Positions 23,829-32,206 are shown, counted from the first letter of the stretch. The stretch: DNA of 64,000 nt from Mobilicoccus caccae (GCF_030161635.1 NZ_BSUO01000001.1:248001-312000), one strand, 5' to 3'. Translations and numbers: made by a program. Notes: generated from the letters alone by a model not told the origin.

Positions 23829-24554
23829 TCACGGGGTGATGGTGCGGGCGAGGCGGAAGCCGAGGTCGTCGAAGGTGGCCCGAGGGTTGGTCTTGCGCCG
23901 GACTCCTGCGCGGCAGGCCCAGTGGGGGTCGCTCCAGCCGCCGCCTCGGATGATGCGGTAGGAGCCGTAGATCTGTGGGTCGTAGAGATCCCAACACCAT
24001 TCCCACACTCCGCCGAGCATGTCGAACAGGCCCCACGCGTTGGGCCTCTTCTCGCCGACGCGGTGCCGGGCGCCGTCGGAGTTGTCGGCGTACCAACCGA
24101 TCTCGTCGAGGTCGCCATAGCGCGCGCCGCTCGTGCCGGCCCGACAGGCGAGTTGCCACTCTGCATCCGTGGGGAGGCGATAGCCGTTCGCCTCGCGGTC
24201 CCAGGCCACGTCCCAGTCGTCGGGGACCGGCTCGTCGTGCGGGGTCCACGTGGATCGCGGCTGCGGCGCGGGATCGAGGACGGTGACGGCGTAAGCAGGA
24301 GCGAGTCCCTCCTGCAGCGACAATTCGTTGCAGAACGCGATCGCCGCCCGCCAACCGACGTCGACCTTGGGGAGGTCCGTCCGGTTCGAGTCGATGTCGA
24401 TGTCGCGCACCGTGTTCCACTGATCGACGGTCACGACCGTCGTGGCGATCTCGAACCGATCGACCTCGACCGTCCACGTCCGCCCGGTCCGGCGATCCAC
24501 CATGGCCTCGGCGACGGGGCCCTGCGGGGGCACCCGCACCATGTCGATGGGCAT
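23829..24554 (-). CDS. SUMF1/formylglycine-generating-enzyme-fold protein
   Basis: The protein has 241 residues. The family fold is shown by EIATTVVTVDQWNTV, NGYRLPTDAEWQLACRAG, NAWGLFDMLGGVWEWCWD, IIRGGGWSDPHWACRAGVRR and DDLGFRLAR. True FGEs bind copper with two cysteines in the last motif; here only one Cys (HWACRAG) is present. Sulfatase maturation is thus doubtful, and an EgtB-like or unknown role is possible. No sulfatase lies nearby. ATG 24554 begins the conserved IDMVRVPPQGP. Confidence 0.8.
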   Translation of the reverse strand: MPIDMVRVPPQGPVAEAMVDRRTGRTWTVEVDRFEIATTVVTVDQWNTVRDIDIDSNRTDLPKVDVGWRAAIAFCNELSLQEGLAPAYAVTVLDPAPQPRSTWTPHDEPVPDDWDVAWDREANGYRLPTDAEWQLACRAGTSGARYGDLDEIGWYADNSDGARHRVGEKRPNAWGLFDMLGGVWEWCWDLYDPQIYGSYRIIRGGGWSDPHWACRAGVRRKTNPRATFDDLGFRLARTITP

Positions 24555-24683
24555 GTGCGTCCTCTCGGGTGGGGGCGTCCGCGACCGCACGTCGTACTCG
24601 AGCGGCGTGATCCGCGACCACCGTAGACGGGTGGGGTGTCGGGGTGTGAGTGAGCGTGAGCTCACGGGTGGAGCGGGCTTGGG

Positions 24684-24701
24684 CTATAGCAATGGACGCT
24701 A
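24684..24701 (+). promoter_or_regulatory. Possible operator/promoter of the HTH gene
   Basis: ATAGC and GCTAT form an inverted repeat eleven bases before GTG 24712 and overlap TATGGT, a possible -10. It would suit self-regulation by the HTH protein. Confidence 0.3.
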
Positions 24702-24857
24702 TGGTCTGAGCGTGAGTGAGCGGAAGGAGATCCTGGCGCTCGTGATGCGTGCGACCAGCACCAGTCAGAGCGAGTTGTCCAGGTTGAGCGGGTGCACCAG
24801 CCCAGCATCAGTCAGTTCCTGTCCGTGAGGTTCCCCCGGACCGTAGAGGCATCGACA

Positions 24858-25160
24858 ATGAGGATCGAGATGCCAGAGAAGCGGAAGAAGTACGACCGGG
24901 AGTTCCGTGAGGGAGCTGTCCGGATCGTCGAAGAGACCGGGAAGCCGATCGCCCAGATCGCGCGCGACCTTGGCGTGAACGAGGGCACGTTGGGCAACTG
25001 GGTGAACCGCGCACGCGAGGCTGCCGAGGGCACCAGAGGGTTGTCGAAGGACGACGTCGAGGAGCTCAAGCGGCTGCGTGCCGAGGTCGCCGAGCTCCGG
25101 ATGGAGCGTGATGTCCTCAAGCGATCCGTGGTCCTGTGGGTCAAGGAGGCGACGAAGTGA
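24858..25160 (+). CDS. IS3 family OrfA (HTH)
   Basis: The protein has 100 residues. KRKKYDREFREGAVRIVEE, KPIAQIARDLGVNEGTLGNW and RLRAEVAELRMERDVLKRSV give the IS3 OrfA helix-turn-helix plus leucine-zipper helix that binds the terminal repeats. ATG 24858 or the nearby ATG 24870 may start it. The stop overlaps the orfB start (GTGA). Confidence 0.92.
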   Translation: MRIEMPEKRKKYDREFREGAVRIVEETGKPIAQIARDLGVNEGTLGNWVNRAREAAEGTRGLSKDDVEELKRLRAEVAELRMERDVLKRSVVLWVKEATK

Positions 25161-26125
25161 GCGTGGCACGCTTCATCGCCGACCAGAGGACCAACTACCG
25201 GGTGCCACACACCGTGACCTGCCTGCTGCTGGGGGTGTCCCTAGCGTGGTTCTACAAGTGGCTCACCCGTGCCACCGGACCGTCGGCGTCCAGCGGTCTG
25301 CACACCTCTCGGGACCGTCGCCGCGACACCATCGACCGGGCCGTGAAGGTGATGTTCACGAGCAAGCGCGGCCTGCATGGCTCGCCCCGCTTGGTCCATG
25401 ATCTGCGTGACGACGGCTGGCAGGTCAGCGAGAAGACCGTCGCGGACTCGATGCGTCGCCAGGGCCTGGTTGCGCGTCGGATCAAACGTCGCAACGGGCT
25501 GACCAGGCAAGACAAGACCGCGCCGAAGTTCCCTGACCTGCTCAAGCGGGACTTCACCGCCCAGCGGCCCAACGCAAGGTGGGTCGGCGACATGACCGAG
25601 ATCCCGACCGTCGACGAGCACGGCCGGCCGGGCCCGAAGCTGTACCTGGCGACCGTGATCGACCTCTACTCCCGGCGTCTGCTCGGCGCGGCCACCGGGC
25701 TGCATCCCGACGCCGAACTGGCCTGCTCGGCGCTCAAGATGGCCGTCGCGGCCCGTGGCGGCGTGGACGCGGTCAACGGTCCCGACTGGCGCACCGACGA
25801 GACCCAGCGCGTCATCTTCCACACCGACCGAGGCTCGACTTACACGGCGAACTCGTTCACCAGACTGTGCCGTCAACTCGGGGTCCGCCAGTCGATGGGC
25901 CGGGTCGGATCGTGCTTCGACAATGCCGCGGCCGAGGCGTTCTTCTCCTCCCTGGAGTGGGAGGTGCTGTCGCGACACGAGTTCACCAACACCCGCGCCG
26001 CTCGGGCCGTTGTGCTGGACTGGTGCTACGGGTTCTACAACCACGACCGCCGGCACAGCTCGGCGGGCATGATGAGCCCCGTCAGCTACGAGAACACCGC
26101 GGCCCTCGACCGGGAAGCCGCATAG
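25157..26125 (+). CDS. IS3 family OrfB transposase
   Basis: The protein has 322 residues. HTH_21-like and integrase-core regions are visible, with the DDE catalytic triad: Asp in ARWVGDMTEI, Asp in VIFHTDRGSTY and Glu in AEAFFSSLEWE. LHGSPRLVHDLRDDGWQVSE and YGFYNHDRRHSS are typical. The frame is intact, so the element may be active. It starts at GTG 25157, overlapping orfA, instead of needing an obvious slippery site. Confidence 0.94.
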   Translation: MSVARFIADQRTNYRVPHTVTCLLLGVSLAWFYKWLTRATGPSASSGLHTSRDRRRDTIDRAVKVMFTSKRGLHGSPRLVHDLRDDGWQVSEKTVADSMRRQGLVARRIKRRNGLTRQDKTAPKFPDLLKRDFTAQRPNARWVGDMTEIPTVDEHGRPGPKLYLATVIDLYSRRLLGAATGLHPDAELACSALKMAVAARGGVDAVNGPDWRTDETQRVIFHTDRGSTYTANSFTRLCRQLGVRQSMGRVGSCFDNAAAEAFFSSLEWEVLSRHEFTNTRAARAVVLDWCYGFYNHDRRHSSAGMMSPVSYENTAALDREAA

Positions 26126-26606
26126 GGAAGCCCTCCACGATTCGGGGGAACCACACCGGACGCGTCGACCTGAGTGACGAGCAGCTCGACCGGTTGCTGT
26201 GTTGCATGGGTCAACGGCTGGAGGTCGCCCGCAGGGCGGTCGAGCCTGAACTGACTCGCTCGGAGCGTCGGTCGTGGCTGCTTCACCGGCGGATCTCCGC
26301 GCACCTGACGCGTGAGACGTGGGGCGCCTCGGAGCCGATCGTCCAGAGCAACCTGCGGAGGCTGCGTCGGGGCGTTTCGGGGGAGCCTCACAAGCGCAAC
26401 CTGGCCCGCTGGCAGGTGCTCGTCGACTCGGGCGACATCTCCGGGCTCAAGCGCGTGCTGACGGGCCTCGACCGACACTCGATCGAGATGCGGGAGGTCT
26501 CCCCCATGCGCGGCCTGATCTCCCAGGAGGAACGCTCCGCGGTCATGGCGCAGGGGCGTTGATGCGCCGAACCCCGCTGGACAGGGGTTCTCCGCATACT
26601 GAACTC

Positions 26607-26957
26607 GTGCGCGTCATTCGCATCATTCCCGACCTCGAGGTCGAGGACATCGCCGCCGCCGACGACTTCTACGGCGGCTACCTGGGCCTGCAGAAGCAGG
26701 ACCTCGGGCTCGACTGGGTCACCCGGTACCTCGCGCCCGCCGGCGCCGACGTGCAACTGGTGACGACCGACGCCACCGCGAGCACCACGCCCGTGCTGTC
26801 GGTCGCCGTGGACGACGTCGACGCGGCCCACGCCGAAGCGGTCCGGCGCGGGTACGAGATCGTGCACCCCCTCACCACGGAGAGCTGGGGAGTGCGACGG
26901 TTCCTCGTGCGCACGCCCGACGGGCACGTCGTCAACATCCTCCGCCACCGCGAGTGA
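26607..26957 (+). CDS. Glyoxalase/bleomycin-resistance-fold (VOC) protein
   Basis: The protein has 116 residues with two VOC repeats: DIAAADDFYGGYLGLQKQDL, VQLVTTDATAS, then VDDVDAAHAEAVRRGYEIVH and FLVRTPDGHVVNILRH. These proteins bind metal and small molecules; the substrate is unknown. GTG 26607 lies seven bases after CATACT (26595-26600), so a leaderless transcript is likely. Confidence 0.8.
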   Translation: MRVIRIIPDLEVEDIAAADDFYGGYLGLQKQDLGLDWVTRYLAPAGADVQLVTTDATASTTPVLSVAVDDVDAAHAEAVRRGYEIVHPLTTESWGVRRFLVRTPDGHVVNILRHRE

Positions 26958-27039
26958 CGATCCCGCACGCCTGCACACGCCAGAATCGGACAGTTCGCCC
27001 GCACCAGAAGCAGATCCGAGACCAGGCAGACTCGGGGAC

Positions 27040-27951
27040 ATGACCTCCGAACCCCGCGCAGGCGACGTCCGAGTCGGTCTCGAGCCCGACACCGGACGCC
27101 CCGCCCGACGCTTCCACCCCGCCGCGCGTGTCGTGCTGGCCGCGCTGGCGATGCTGGTGTCCGCGCTGTCGCCGCTACCGTTGCTCCTCATCCCCGGGGC
27201 GCAGGCGTACCTCAACGCGGCGACCCCCGAGGTCGCGGGTGCGTTCATCATCGGGATGAGTGTGCTGCCCTTCCTCGCGGCCATCGGGCTGGTCTGGCTG
27301 CTCATGAAGTACGTGGATCGTCGCCCGATGCGCGAGAGCGGCGTCGTGTGGACCCGGCGGTCGCTCCCCATCTTCCTCGGGTCGATCGCCGCGGTCGTCG
27401 CGCTCGTCGTGGCCTGCGGGTTGGCCGTGGAGGCGACAGGGCTGCTGCGCGAGGGCGGGTCGCTGGGCGGCGGTGCGTTGTGGATGGTGATCCTGGTGGC
27501 CCTCGCGCAGGCCTTCCTGCTCCAGGGCATCCCCGAGGAGTTCATCTGGCGCGGCTACATGCTGCAGACCCTCTCGGTGCGGCCCTGGGTCGCCGTCCTC
27601 ATCTCGGCGGCGGGGTTCGCCTCGCTGCACATCATCTCCCAGGGCGGGCAGCAGAACGCCCTCGAACGCGTGCTGTACCTGGCCGTCCCCTTCGGGTTCG
27701 GGCTGCTCGCCGGCGCCCTCGTGGTGCAGACCGGATCGGTGTGGGCGGCGGCCGGCGTCCACGGCGGGTTCCACACCGGACTGCTCATCTGCTCCCTGCT
27801 GGGAGTCGGCAACGGCCCGGCGTTCTGGCTGGCCTCCGGCGGACTCCTCGGCATCATCGGCGTCGTCCTCCTCTGGCTGCCCGAGAGGCGAACCAGGCAG
27901 GCCCAGGCATCGGTCGACGACGCCCGGACGTCCCTCCCCAGGACCGACTGA
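27040..27951 (+). CDS. CPBP-family intramembrane metalloprotease
   Basis: The protein has 303 residues and about eight membrane segments. CPBP motifs: IPEEFIWRGYML (E-E-x-x-x-R), FASLHIISQGG (His) and AAAGVHGGFHTG (His). The family includes CAAX-type and bacteriocin-immunity proteases. It stands alone; substrate unknown. Confidence 0.88.
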   Translation: MTSEPRAGDVRVGLEPDTGRPARRFHPAARVVLAALAMLVSALSPLPLLLIPGAQAYLNAATPEVAGAFIIGMSVLPFLAAIGLVWLLMKYVDRRPMRESGVVWTRRSLPIFLGSIAAVVALVVACGLAVEATGLLREGGSLGGGALWMVILVALAQAFLLQGIPEEFIWRGYMLQTLSVRPWVAVLISAAGFASLHIISQGGQQNALERVLYLAVPFGFGLLAGALVVQTGSVWAAAGVHGGFHTGLLICSLLGVGNGPAFWLASGGLLGIIGVVLLWLPERRTRQAQASVDDARTSLPRTD

Positions 27952-28053
27952 GGCCCTGATCAGGCGCCGCATCGCGGCCCCGATCCGCGCTCCGGAACAC
28001 ACCGACCGCACCGACATTTTCCAATTGCTTTACCGTCCACAGTGTTTCGGTGC

Positions 28054-28080
28054 TTGAATCCGGGCCGCGGGTGCCGATGG
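28054..28080 (+). promoter_or_regulatory. Sigma-28-like promoter of the TPR glycosyltransferase
   Basis: TTGA, 15 bases, GCCGATGG, eight bases before ATG 28088. The transcript would start almost at the start codon. The GGAGGG just before the ATG partly overlaps the -10 box. Confidence 0.65.
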
Positions 28081-28087
28081 AGGGAGC

Positions 28088-29359
28088 ATGGAGACGCCCA
28101 CGCTCGCCTGCTGCTTCGTCGTCGGTGACGACGCCCGCGACCTGCACGCCGCCCTGGCCTCCCTCGCCTCGCTCGAGGACCTGCTCAAGGGCACGGTCGT
28201 CATGGGCATGGGCGCCTCGGAGCGCACACTCGAGTTCGCCCGTCGTGCCGGAGCCCAGGTCTTCTCCCGCCCCGACGACGGAGACCTCGCCGCCGCCCGC
28301 AACGAGGCCGCCGCCGCAGCCGAGTCGACGTGGATCTTCACCCTCGAGGGCGACGACCGCGTCACCGCCGACCCGGAGTTGCTCGGCAAGCTGCTCGTCT
28401 CCCAGCCCGGCGAGGTCGTCCGGCCGGACGCGCTGCAGATCGAGGTGCAGCAGGGCGCCGACGCGCCGGCGACGCGCGAGGTCCGCCTCTACCGCACCGA
28501 CGGCTGCCACTACATCGGCGGCATCCGCCCCCGGCTCGTGGCCATCGAGGCCGGCCGCACCCTGCGTCCGCTCAACCCCGGCTCCGACGTCGTGCGCGTG
28601 AGCAGCGCGCTCGGCTCCGACCCCGCGGGTGAACGCGCCCGACTCCTGCGCCGCGAGGCTCGCGCGACCCGCATCATCGACGTCCTCGACGCCGACGGCA
28701 CCGGCGGCGACGAACTGGTCTCCGCGCTCGTCGAACGTGCCCGTGCCCGCCGCAAACTCGGTGACGGCAACGGCGCGCTGGCCGACCTCAACCGCGCCCG
28801 GGCACTGCCCGCGGGCGACCGCTACCGCGACACCGCACGCGAAGAACTCGTCGGCCTCCTCGTCGAGCACCGCCACCTGGCCGGCGCCCGCACCCTCATC
28901 TCCCAGCTGCGCGAGGGCGGCGCCGACACCGGGTACAGCGACTGGCTCGAAGCGCAGGTCAGCGCGGCCGAAGGGCAGGCCGAACAGGCACTGGCCATCG
29001 TCGACCGGCTGCGTGAGCGCGGCCTGCTCACCCGCGCCGACGGCGGCGTCGTCGCACCCCCGGAGATCCTCAACGAGACGATGATCCTCGCCGCGCGGGT
29101 GCACGACTACGACAAGGCGTTCGAGTGCTGCCTCGAACTCGTCTCCCGCCACGGCCAGGCGCGGCGCTTCGGACGTCTGCTGCTCAAGCTCTGGGGCGCC
29201 CGCTCGCCCGAGGGACTCGCGGCGCGTCTCAAGGCCGCCGGTGCGCCGATCGACCCCGTCGCGACCGCGCTGCGCGGTCTCCCGGGCGCCGGGCCGGCGG
29301 TCGCCGAGGCACTCGAGGCGACCCGTCCGGAGCTCACCGAGGTCGCCGCCGCACTGTGA
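28088..29359 (+). CDS. GT2-type glycosyltransferase with TPR-like C-terminus
   Basis: The protein has 423 residues. The N-terminal domain is METPTLACCFVVGDDARDL, ARRAGAQVFSRPDDGDLAAA, RNEAAAAAESTWIFTLEGDD, then EVRLYRTDGCHYIGGIRP. From about residue 215 TPR-like helices run to the end. Together with its sigma-28 promoter, this suggests glycosylation of a flagellar or chemotaxis-linked surface protein. The stop overlaps the next start (GTGA), so it is coupled to the BadF-like gene. Confidence 0.82.
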   Translation: METPTLACCFVVGDDARDLHAALASLASLEDLLKGTVVMGMGASERTLEFARRAGAQVFSRPDDGDLAAARNEAAAAAESTWIFTLEGDDRVTADPELLGKLLVSQPGEVVRPDALQIEVQQGADAPATREVRLYRTDGCHYIGGIRPRLVAIEAGRTLRPLNPGSDVVRVSSALGSDPAGERARLLRREARATRIIDVLDADGTGGDELVSALVERARARRKLGDGNGALADLNRARALPAGDRYRDTAREELVGLLVEHRHLAGARTLISQLREGGADTGYSDWLEAQVSAAEGQAEQALAIVDRLRERGLLTRADGGVVAPPEILNETMILAARVHDYDKAFECCLELVSRHGQARRFGRLLLKLWGARSPEGLAARLKAAGAPIDPVATALRGLPGAGPAVAEALEATRPELTEVAAAL

Positions 29360-30366
29360 CGGCGACCCCCGACCTCGACGGCATCGTGATCCCGGCGGAG
29401 GACGATGCCGCTGCGCCCGACCGCGCGCACGGCGACTTCCTCGCCGTCGACATCGGCCCGCACGGCCTGCGTGCGCGCCGGACCGGGACGGACCCCGAGA
29501 CCCGACTCGACATCCCCGAGATCGAGGGCGTCCCCTCGGTCGGCGACCTCCTCGGAGCCGTCGGCGGACTCATGATCGGCCGGCCTCCGTCGGTGACCGT
29601 GTGGTCCCTCGGTGGGGCCGCGGCACGTGTCGACCCGGCCGAACTCGTGGCCGCCTCGCCCCCCACCACCAGGACCGTGGTCGTCGACGCGGCGACCGCC
29701 ACCCTCGTCGGGGCGCTCGGCGGCGTCGAACCCGGCATCGTGCTCGAGATGACCTCCGGCGTGCGCACGATCGTCACCGACTTCGACCTCGTGTGGCGGC
29801 GCATCGACGGGTGGGGACCGATCCTCGGCGACCGCGGGTCGGGTGCGTGGCTGGGGGCCCAGGGTCTCGCCGCCGGACTCCGGGCCGCCGATGGCGTTCC
29901 GGGCGGATCGGAGGAACTGCTCCGGGCCGGACGCCACGCGTTCGGCGACGAGTTCACCTGGCGGGAGATGCTGGAGAACCTGCCGGTCGCCGAGGTCCTC
30001 GCCGACTTCGCGCCGGTGGTCGGCGACGTCGCCCGCCGTGATCCGGTGGCCGAGGGGCTGTGCCGGTTGGCCGGTGAACACCTCGCCGACGCGATCTGCG
30101 CCGGCGCCGAGATCCTCCCCGGGCGGCCCATCACGGCCACCGGCGGACTCCTGCTCATCGAGGCCGTCAAGGTGTCCTTCGCCTCGGCCCTGGGCAAGCG
30201 GTACAAGGTGCTCGTGCCGGCGCTGGGCGACACCCTCGCCGGTGCCCGCACCATCGCCGAACACGTACTCGCCGGCGGCCGGTTGCCGCACCGCCCGCCG
30301 TACGTCTTCGTCCAGGGCCAGTACGCCCTCACCGGCGCCACCGCCGACAGGAACCACGAGGTCTGA
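29356..30366 (+). CDS. BadF/BadG-type ATPase or N-acetylglucosamine kinase-like protein
   Basis: The protein has 336 residues with an actin/ASKHA fold. The phosphate-binding start is FLAVDIGPHGLRARR. A second element is GIVLEMTSGVRTIVTDF. The DGWGPILGDRGSGAWLGAQG motif is typical of the BadF/NagK group, sugar kinases. It is probably cotranscribed with the glycosyltransferase under sigma-28, so it might supply an activated sugar. Substrate not known. GTG 29356 overlaps the upstream stop. Confidence 0.78.
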   Translation: MTATPDLDGIVIPAEDDAAAPDRAHGDFLAVDIGPHGLRARRTGTDPETRLDIPEIEGVPSVGDLLGAVGGLMIGRPPSVTVWSLGGAAARVDPAELVAASPPTTRTVVVDAATATLVGALGGVEPGIVLEMTSGVRTIVTDFDLVWRRIDGWGPILGDRGSGAWLGAQGLAAGLRAADGVPGGSEELLRAGRHAFGDEFTWREMLENLPVAEVLADFAPVVGDVARRDPVAEGLCRLAGEHLADAICAGAEILPGRPITATGGLLLIEAVKVSFASALGKRYKVLVPALGDTLAGARTIAEHVLAGGRLPHRPPYVFVQGQYALTGATADRNHEV

Positions 30367-30378
30367 GACCTCACCACG

Positions 30379-30414
30379 CGCCGAGACCGCCGCCTATAGG
30401 CGGCGGTCTCGGCG
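30379..30414. repeat. GAGACCGCC hairpin, copy 1
   Basis: CGCCGAGACCGCCG-CCTATAGG-CGGCGGTCTCGGCG forms a near-perfect 36-nt palindrome. The same arms recur at 62693-62728. It follows the BadF-like gene and could terminate it. Confidence 0.65.
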
Positions 30415-30436
30415 TCTGCAGGGGTGCGCACATGCG

Positions 30437-30466
30437 AGAAGCGGGCCCCCGGTGGGAGCCCGCTTC
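30437..30466 (-). terminator. Terminator hairpin of tRNA-Ser
   Basis: GAAGCGGGC and GCCCGCTTC pair across a GC loop just beyond the tRNA 3' end (minus-strand direction). Confidence 0.6.
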
Positions 30467-30469
30467 GTC

Positions 30470-30558
30470 TGGCGGAGGATAGGGGATTTGAACCCCTGAG
30501 GGTGATTAACCCAACACGATTTCCAATCGTGCGCACTAGGCCACTATGCGAATCCTCC
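30470..30558 (-). tRNA. tRNA-Ser(GGA), CCA encoded
   Basis: The acceptor stem GGAGGAT pairs with ATCCTCC. The anticodon loop is TGGAAAT with anticodon GGA in the stem ACGAT/..CGT. A long variable arm is present, as in class II tRNAs, and the T-loop is GGGGTTCAAATCCCC. The 3' CCA is encoded (30470-30472). Confidence 0.96.
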
Positions 30559-30638
30559 ATCGGCGAGGGTACCCGAACGTACCCCTGACGAGCCAATTCG
30601 CCCCCAGAGCACTAACTGGTCGACCAGGGGCTCGCCGG

Positions 30639-31123
30639 TCAGAAGGGGATGACGATGCCCAGGGCCCCCGTGCCGTACCCGTCGACGTCGAGGGAGAAGT
30701 CCTCCCGCCGACCCAGGCCGCGCATCTGCATGGCCGCCTCCCGGGGAGGATCATGCCCGGCTGATACACGGTCTTGAGCTTGAGGTTGGCGCCCGTCTCG
30801 TCGTCGAAGAACAGCGACGAGAAGATGTTGAGCACCTCGTAGAAGTTGTCATACAGCGCCGCGGGGAGCTCCTTGTTCTCGATCGCCGAGTCGGCCCCGG
30901 TGGAGGGGACCAGCCCCAACGCCGCCCCCGCACGGGCCGACAGTTCGAGGTCGGCGGCCACGAGGGCCTGCGTCTCTCCGTCGTGGTCCATGTAGGTGCC
31001 CACGCAGCACGCGCGGCGGGCGGTGGGGACGACCTTCTCCGACTGCGTCGCGATCGTGACGTCACGCCCCAGCAGGCTCTCGAAGAGGTCCTTGATGGGC
31101 TTGTGATCGGGAATCTTGGCCAT
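30639..31123 (-). CDS. CheX-like chemotaxis protein, frameshifted as sequenced
   Basis: About 161 residues after correction. The sequence has a CheC/CheX-like layout: LFESLLGRDVTIATQSEKV, RACCVGTYMDHDGETQALVA, the helix PAALYDNFYEVLNIFSSLF, then VYQPGMILPG. The frame breaks at the run 30740-30746; one base restores EAAMQMRGLGRREDFSLDVD to a stop at 30639. It is the last gene of a cheX-cheY-cheX-like set on minus. A CheY-P phosphatase or scaffold role is inferred. Confidence 0.65.
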
Positions 31124-31170
31124 CGTCGCGTCGTTCCGCTCGGTCGAATCGGATGGAGGGGCAGGTGGGC

Positions 31171-31533
31171 TCAGCCGAAGACCGGCTTGAGCGCCTCCGC
31201 GAACATGTCGGCGGTGAACGGCTTGGCGATGAGGAACAGCGCGCCGGACTCGTCGGCCTGCGAGCGCATCGTGTCCGAGCCCTCGGAGGTGACGAAACCG
31301 AACGGCACCTGGTTGCCCTCGGCGCGGACGGCCTGGAGGAACTCGATGCCGTTCATGTTCGGCATGTTCCAGTCCGACAGCACCAGGTCGGGGGAGTTGG
31401 CCTTGACCGCGGCCAGGCCCTCGGCGCCGTCCTCGCACTCGATGACCTCGGCGCCGTCGTAACCGGCCTGACGGAGGGTCCTGACGACGATCATGCGCAT
31501 GGCGCGGCTGTCGTCCGCGACTACAACCTTCAC
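31171..31533 (-). CDS. cheY: CheY-like single-domain response regulator
   Basis: The protein has 120 residues. The acidic pocket VVVADDSRAMR, the phosphoacceptor in DLVLSDWNMPNMNG, Thr/Ser in GFVTSEGSD and Lys in LIAKPFT are all present. CheY-P normally binds the motor switch. A second CheY lies at 40033; they may divide motor binding and phosphate sink duties. Confidence 0.9.
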   Translation of the reverse strand: MKVVVADDSRAMRMIVVRTLRQAGYDGAEVIECEDGAEGLAAVKANSPDLVLSDWNMPNMNGIEFLQAVRAEGNQVPFGFVTSEGSDTMRSQADESGALFLIAKPFTADMFAEALKPVFG

Positions 31534-31596
31534 GGGAATCTCACTTTCGGGGGAGTTCGGGTTAGGGCGACCGGCTCCGGTGGGAGCCGGGCGGGA

Positions 31597-32055
31597 TCAG
31601 GACTGGTTCAGTCGGTTCCAGACCGTGACGATGATGAGGTGGTCGCCGCAGGCGTAGACGGAGTCGAGCAGCTTCTTCGCCGACGGCACCTTGAGGGTCG
31701 GGCTCGTGCCCTGCGCGACGACGGGCAGTGACAGCGAACTCGGCTCCGGCAGGAGGGACTTGATGTTTCCGCCGACCATGTTCGTCAGCTCGCCGATGGC
31801 GTCGGAGATGTCGTCCTCGGACGCCTCGTCCTCGGCCAGACCGAACATCGTCGCCCCGAAGAGGCGCGCCGCGTCCGAAGCCATCTCGACACAGATCAGG
31901 CAGTCGGTGGCGCCGCTGACCCCGACCGAACCGGACACCGCAGGCCCGGCGATCTTCGGGCGCTCCTCGAGCTCGAGGGGGTCAACCGGAAGGCCGAGCA
32001 TGGAGCTCCAGACCTCGTTGACGATCGCTGCGACATCGTCGTTTGACAGGTGCAT
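31597..32055 (-). CDS. cheX: CheX-family chemotaxis phosphatase
   Basis: The protein has 152 residues. MHLSNDDVAAIVNEVWSSML, GATDCLICVEMASDAARLF and DISDAIGELTNMVGGNIKSL show the CheX/CheC E-x-x-N phosphatase helix (GELTNMVGGN). It would dephosphorylate CheY-P. ATG 32055 follows GAAGGA. A sigma-28-like promoter at 32180-32206 serves it and the two downstream genes. Confidence 0.85.
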   Translation of the reverse strand: MHLSNDDVAAIVNEVWSSMLGLPVDPLELEERPKIAGPAVSGSVGVSGATDCLICVEMASDAARLFGATMFGLAEDEASEDDISDAIGELTNMVGGNIKSLLPEPSSLSLPVVAQGTSPTLKVPSAKKLLDSVYACGDHLIIVTVWNRLNQS

Positions 32056-32179
32056 GCTCGGTCCTTCGATGGCGACCACGGTGGTCTGCTGAGACTCGAT
32101 GACCCCCTCGGATCGGGGCACACCGCTGGTGCGGCGAAACCTCATCCGGGACAGGGTCATCCGTAAACGGACAACCTCT

Positions 32180-32206
32180 CTATCGGCGTCCACCACCTTG
32201 ATCTGA
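32180..32206 (-). promoter_or_regulatory. Sigma-28-like promoter of cheX-cheY-cheX-like
   Basis: On the minus strand: TCAG, 15 bases, GCCGATAG, 125 bases upstream of cheX. It is divergent from the cheA promoter. Confidence 0.65.

Larger units (their letters stand above)
24826..26155 (+). mobile_element. Complete IS3-family insertion sequence (1330 bp)
   Basis: The left end TGAGGTTCCCCCGGACCGT and the right end (reverse strand) TGTGGTTCCCCCGAATCGT are imperfect terminal inverted repeats of about 25 bp with TG...CA tips. The 3-bp target duplication CCG stands at 24823-24825 and 26156-26158. It encodes orfA and orfB. It sits in an HTH gene whose halves rejoin in frame when it is removed, so it inserted recently. 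Confidence 0.92.
24712..26562 (+). pseudogene. HTH regulator gene split by an IS3 element
   Basis: The left part (GTG 24712 to 24825) reads MSERKEILALVMRATSTSQ and SELSRLSG, then, after a one-base length error in the G3 run at 24790-24792, VHQPSISQFLS. The right part (from 26159) continues exactly in frame as GRVDLSDEQLDRLLCCMGQ and ends at 26562 with LISQEERSAVMAQGR. Removing the IS and one copy of the CCG duplication restores the protein, about 173 residues, with an N-terminal XRE-like HTH. Such short HTH proteins often act as antitoxins, but none of its partners is visible. As it stands it is inactive. Confidence 0.8.

Noticed and set aside
24312-24860. IS left end further upstream, including the HTH start
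   Set aside because: The TGAGGTTCCCCC end matches the right end and the CCG duplication fixes the boundary at 24826; upstream sequence continues in the interrupted HTH gene.
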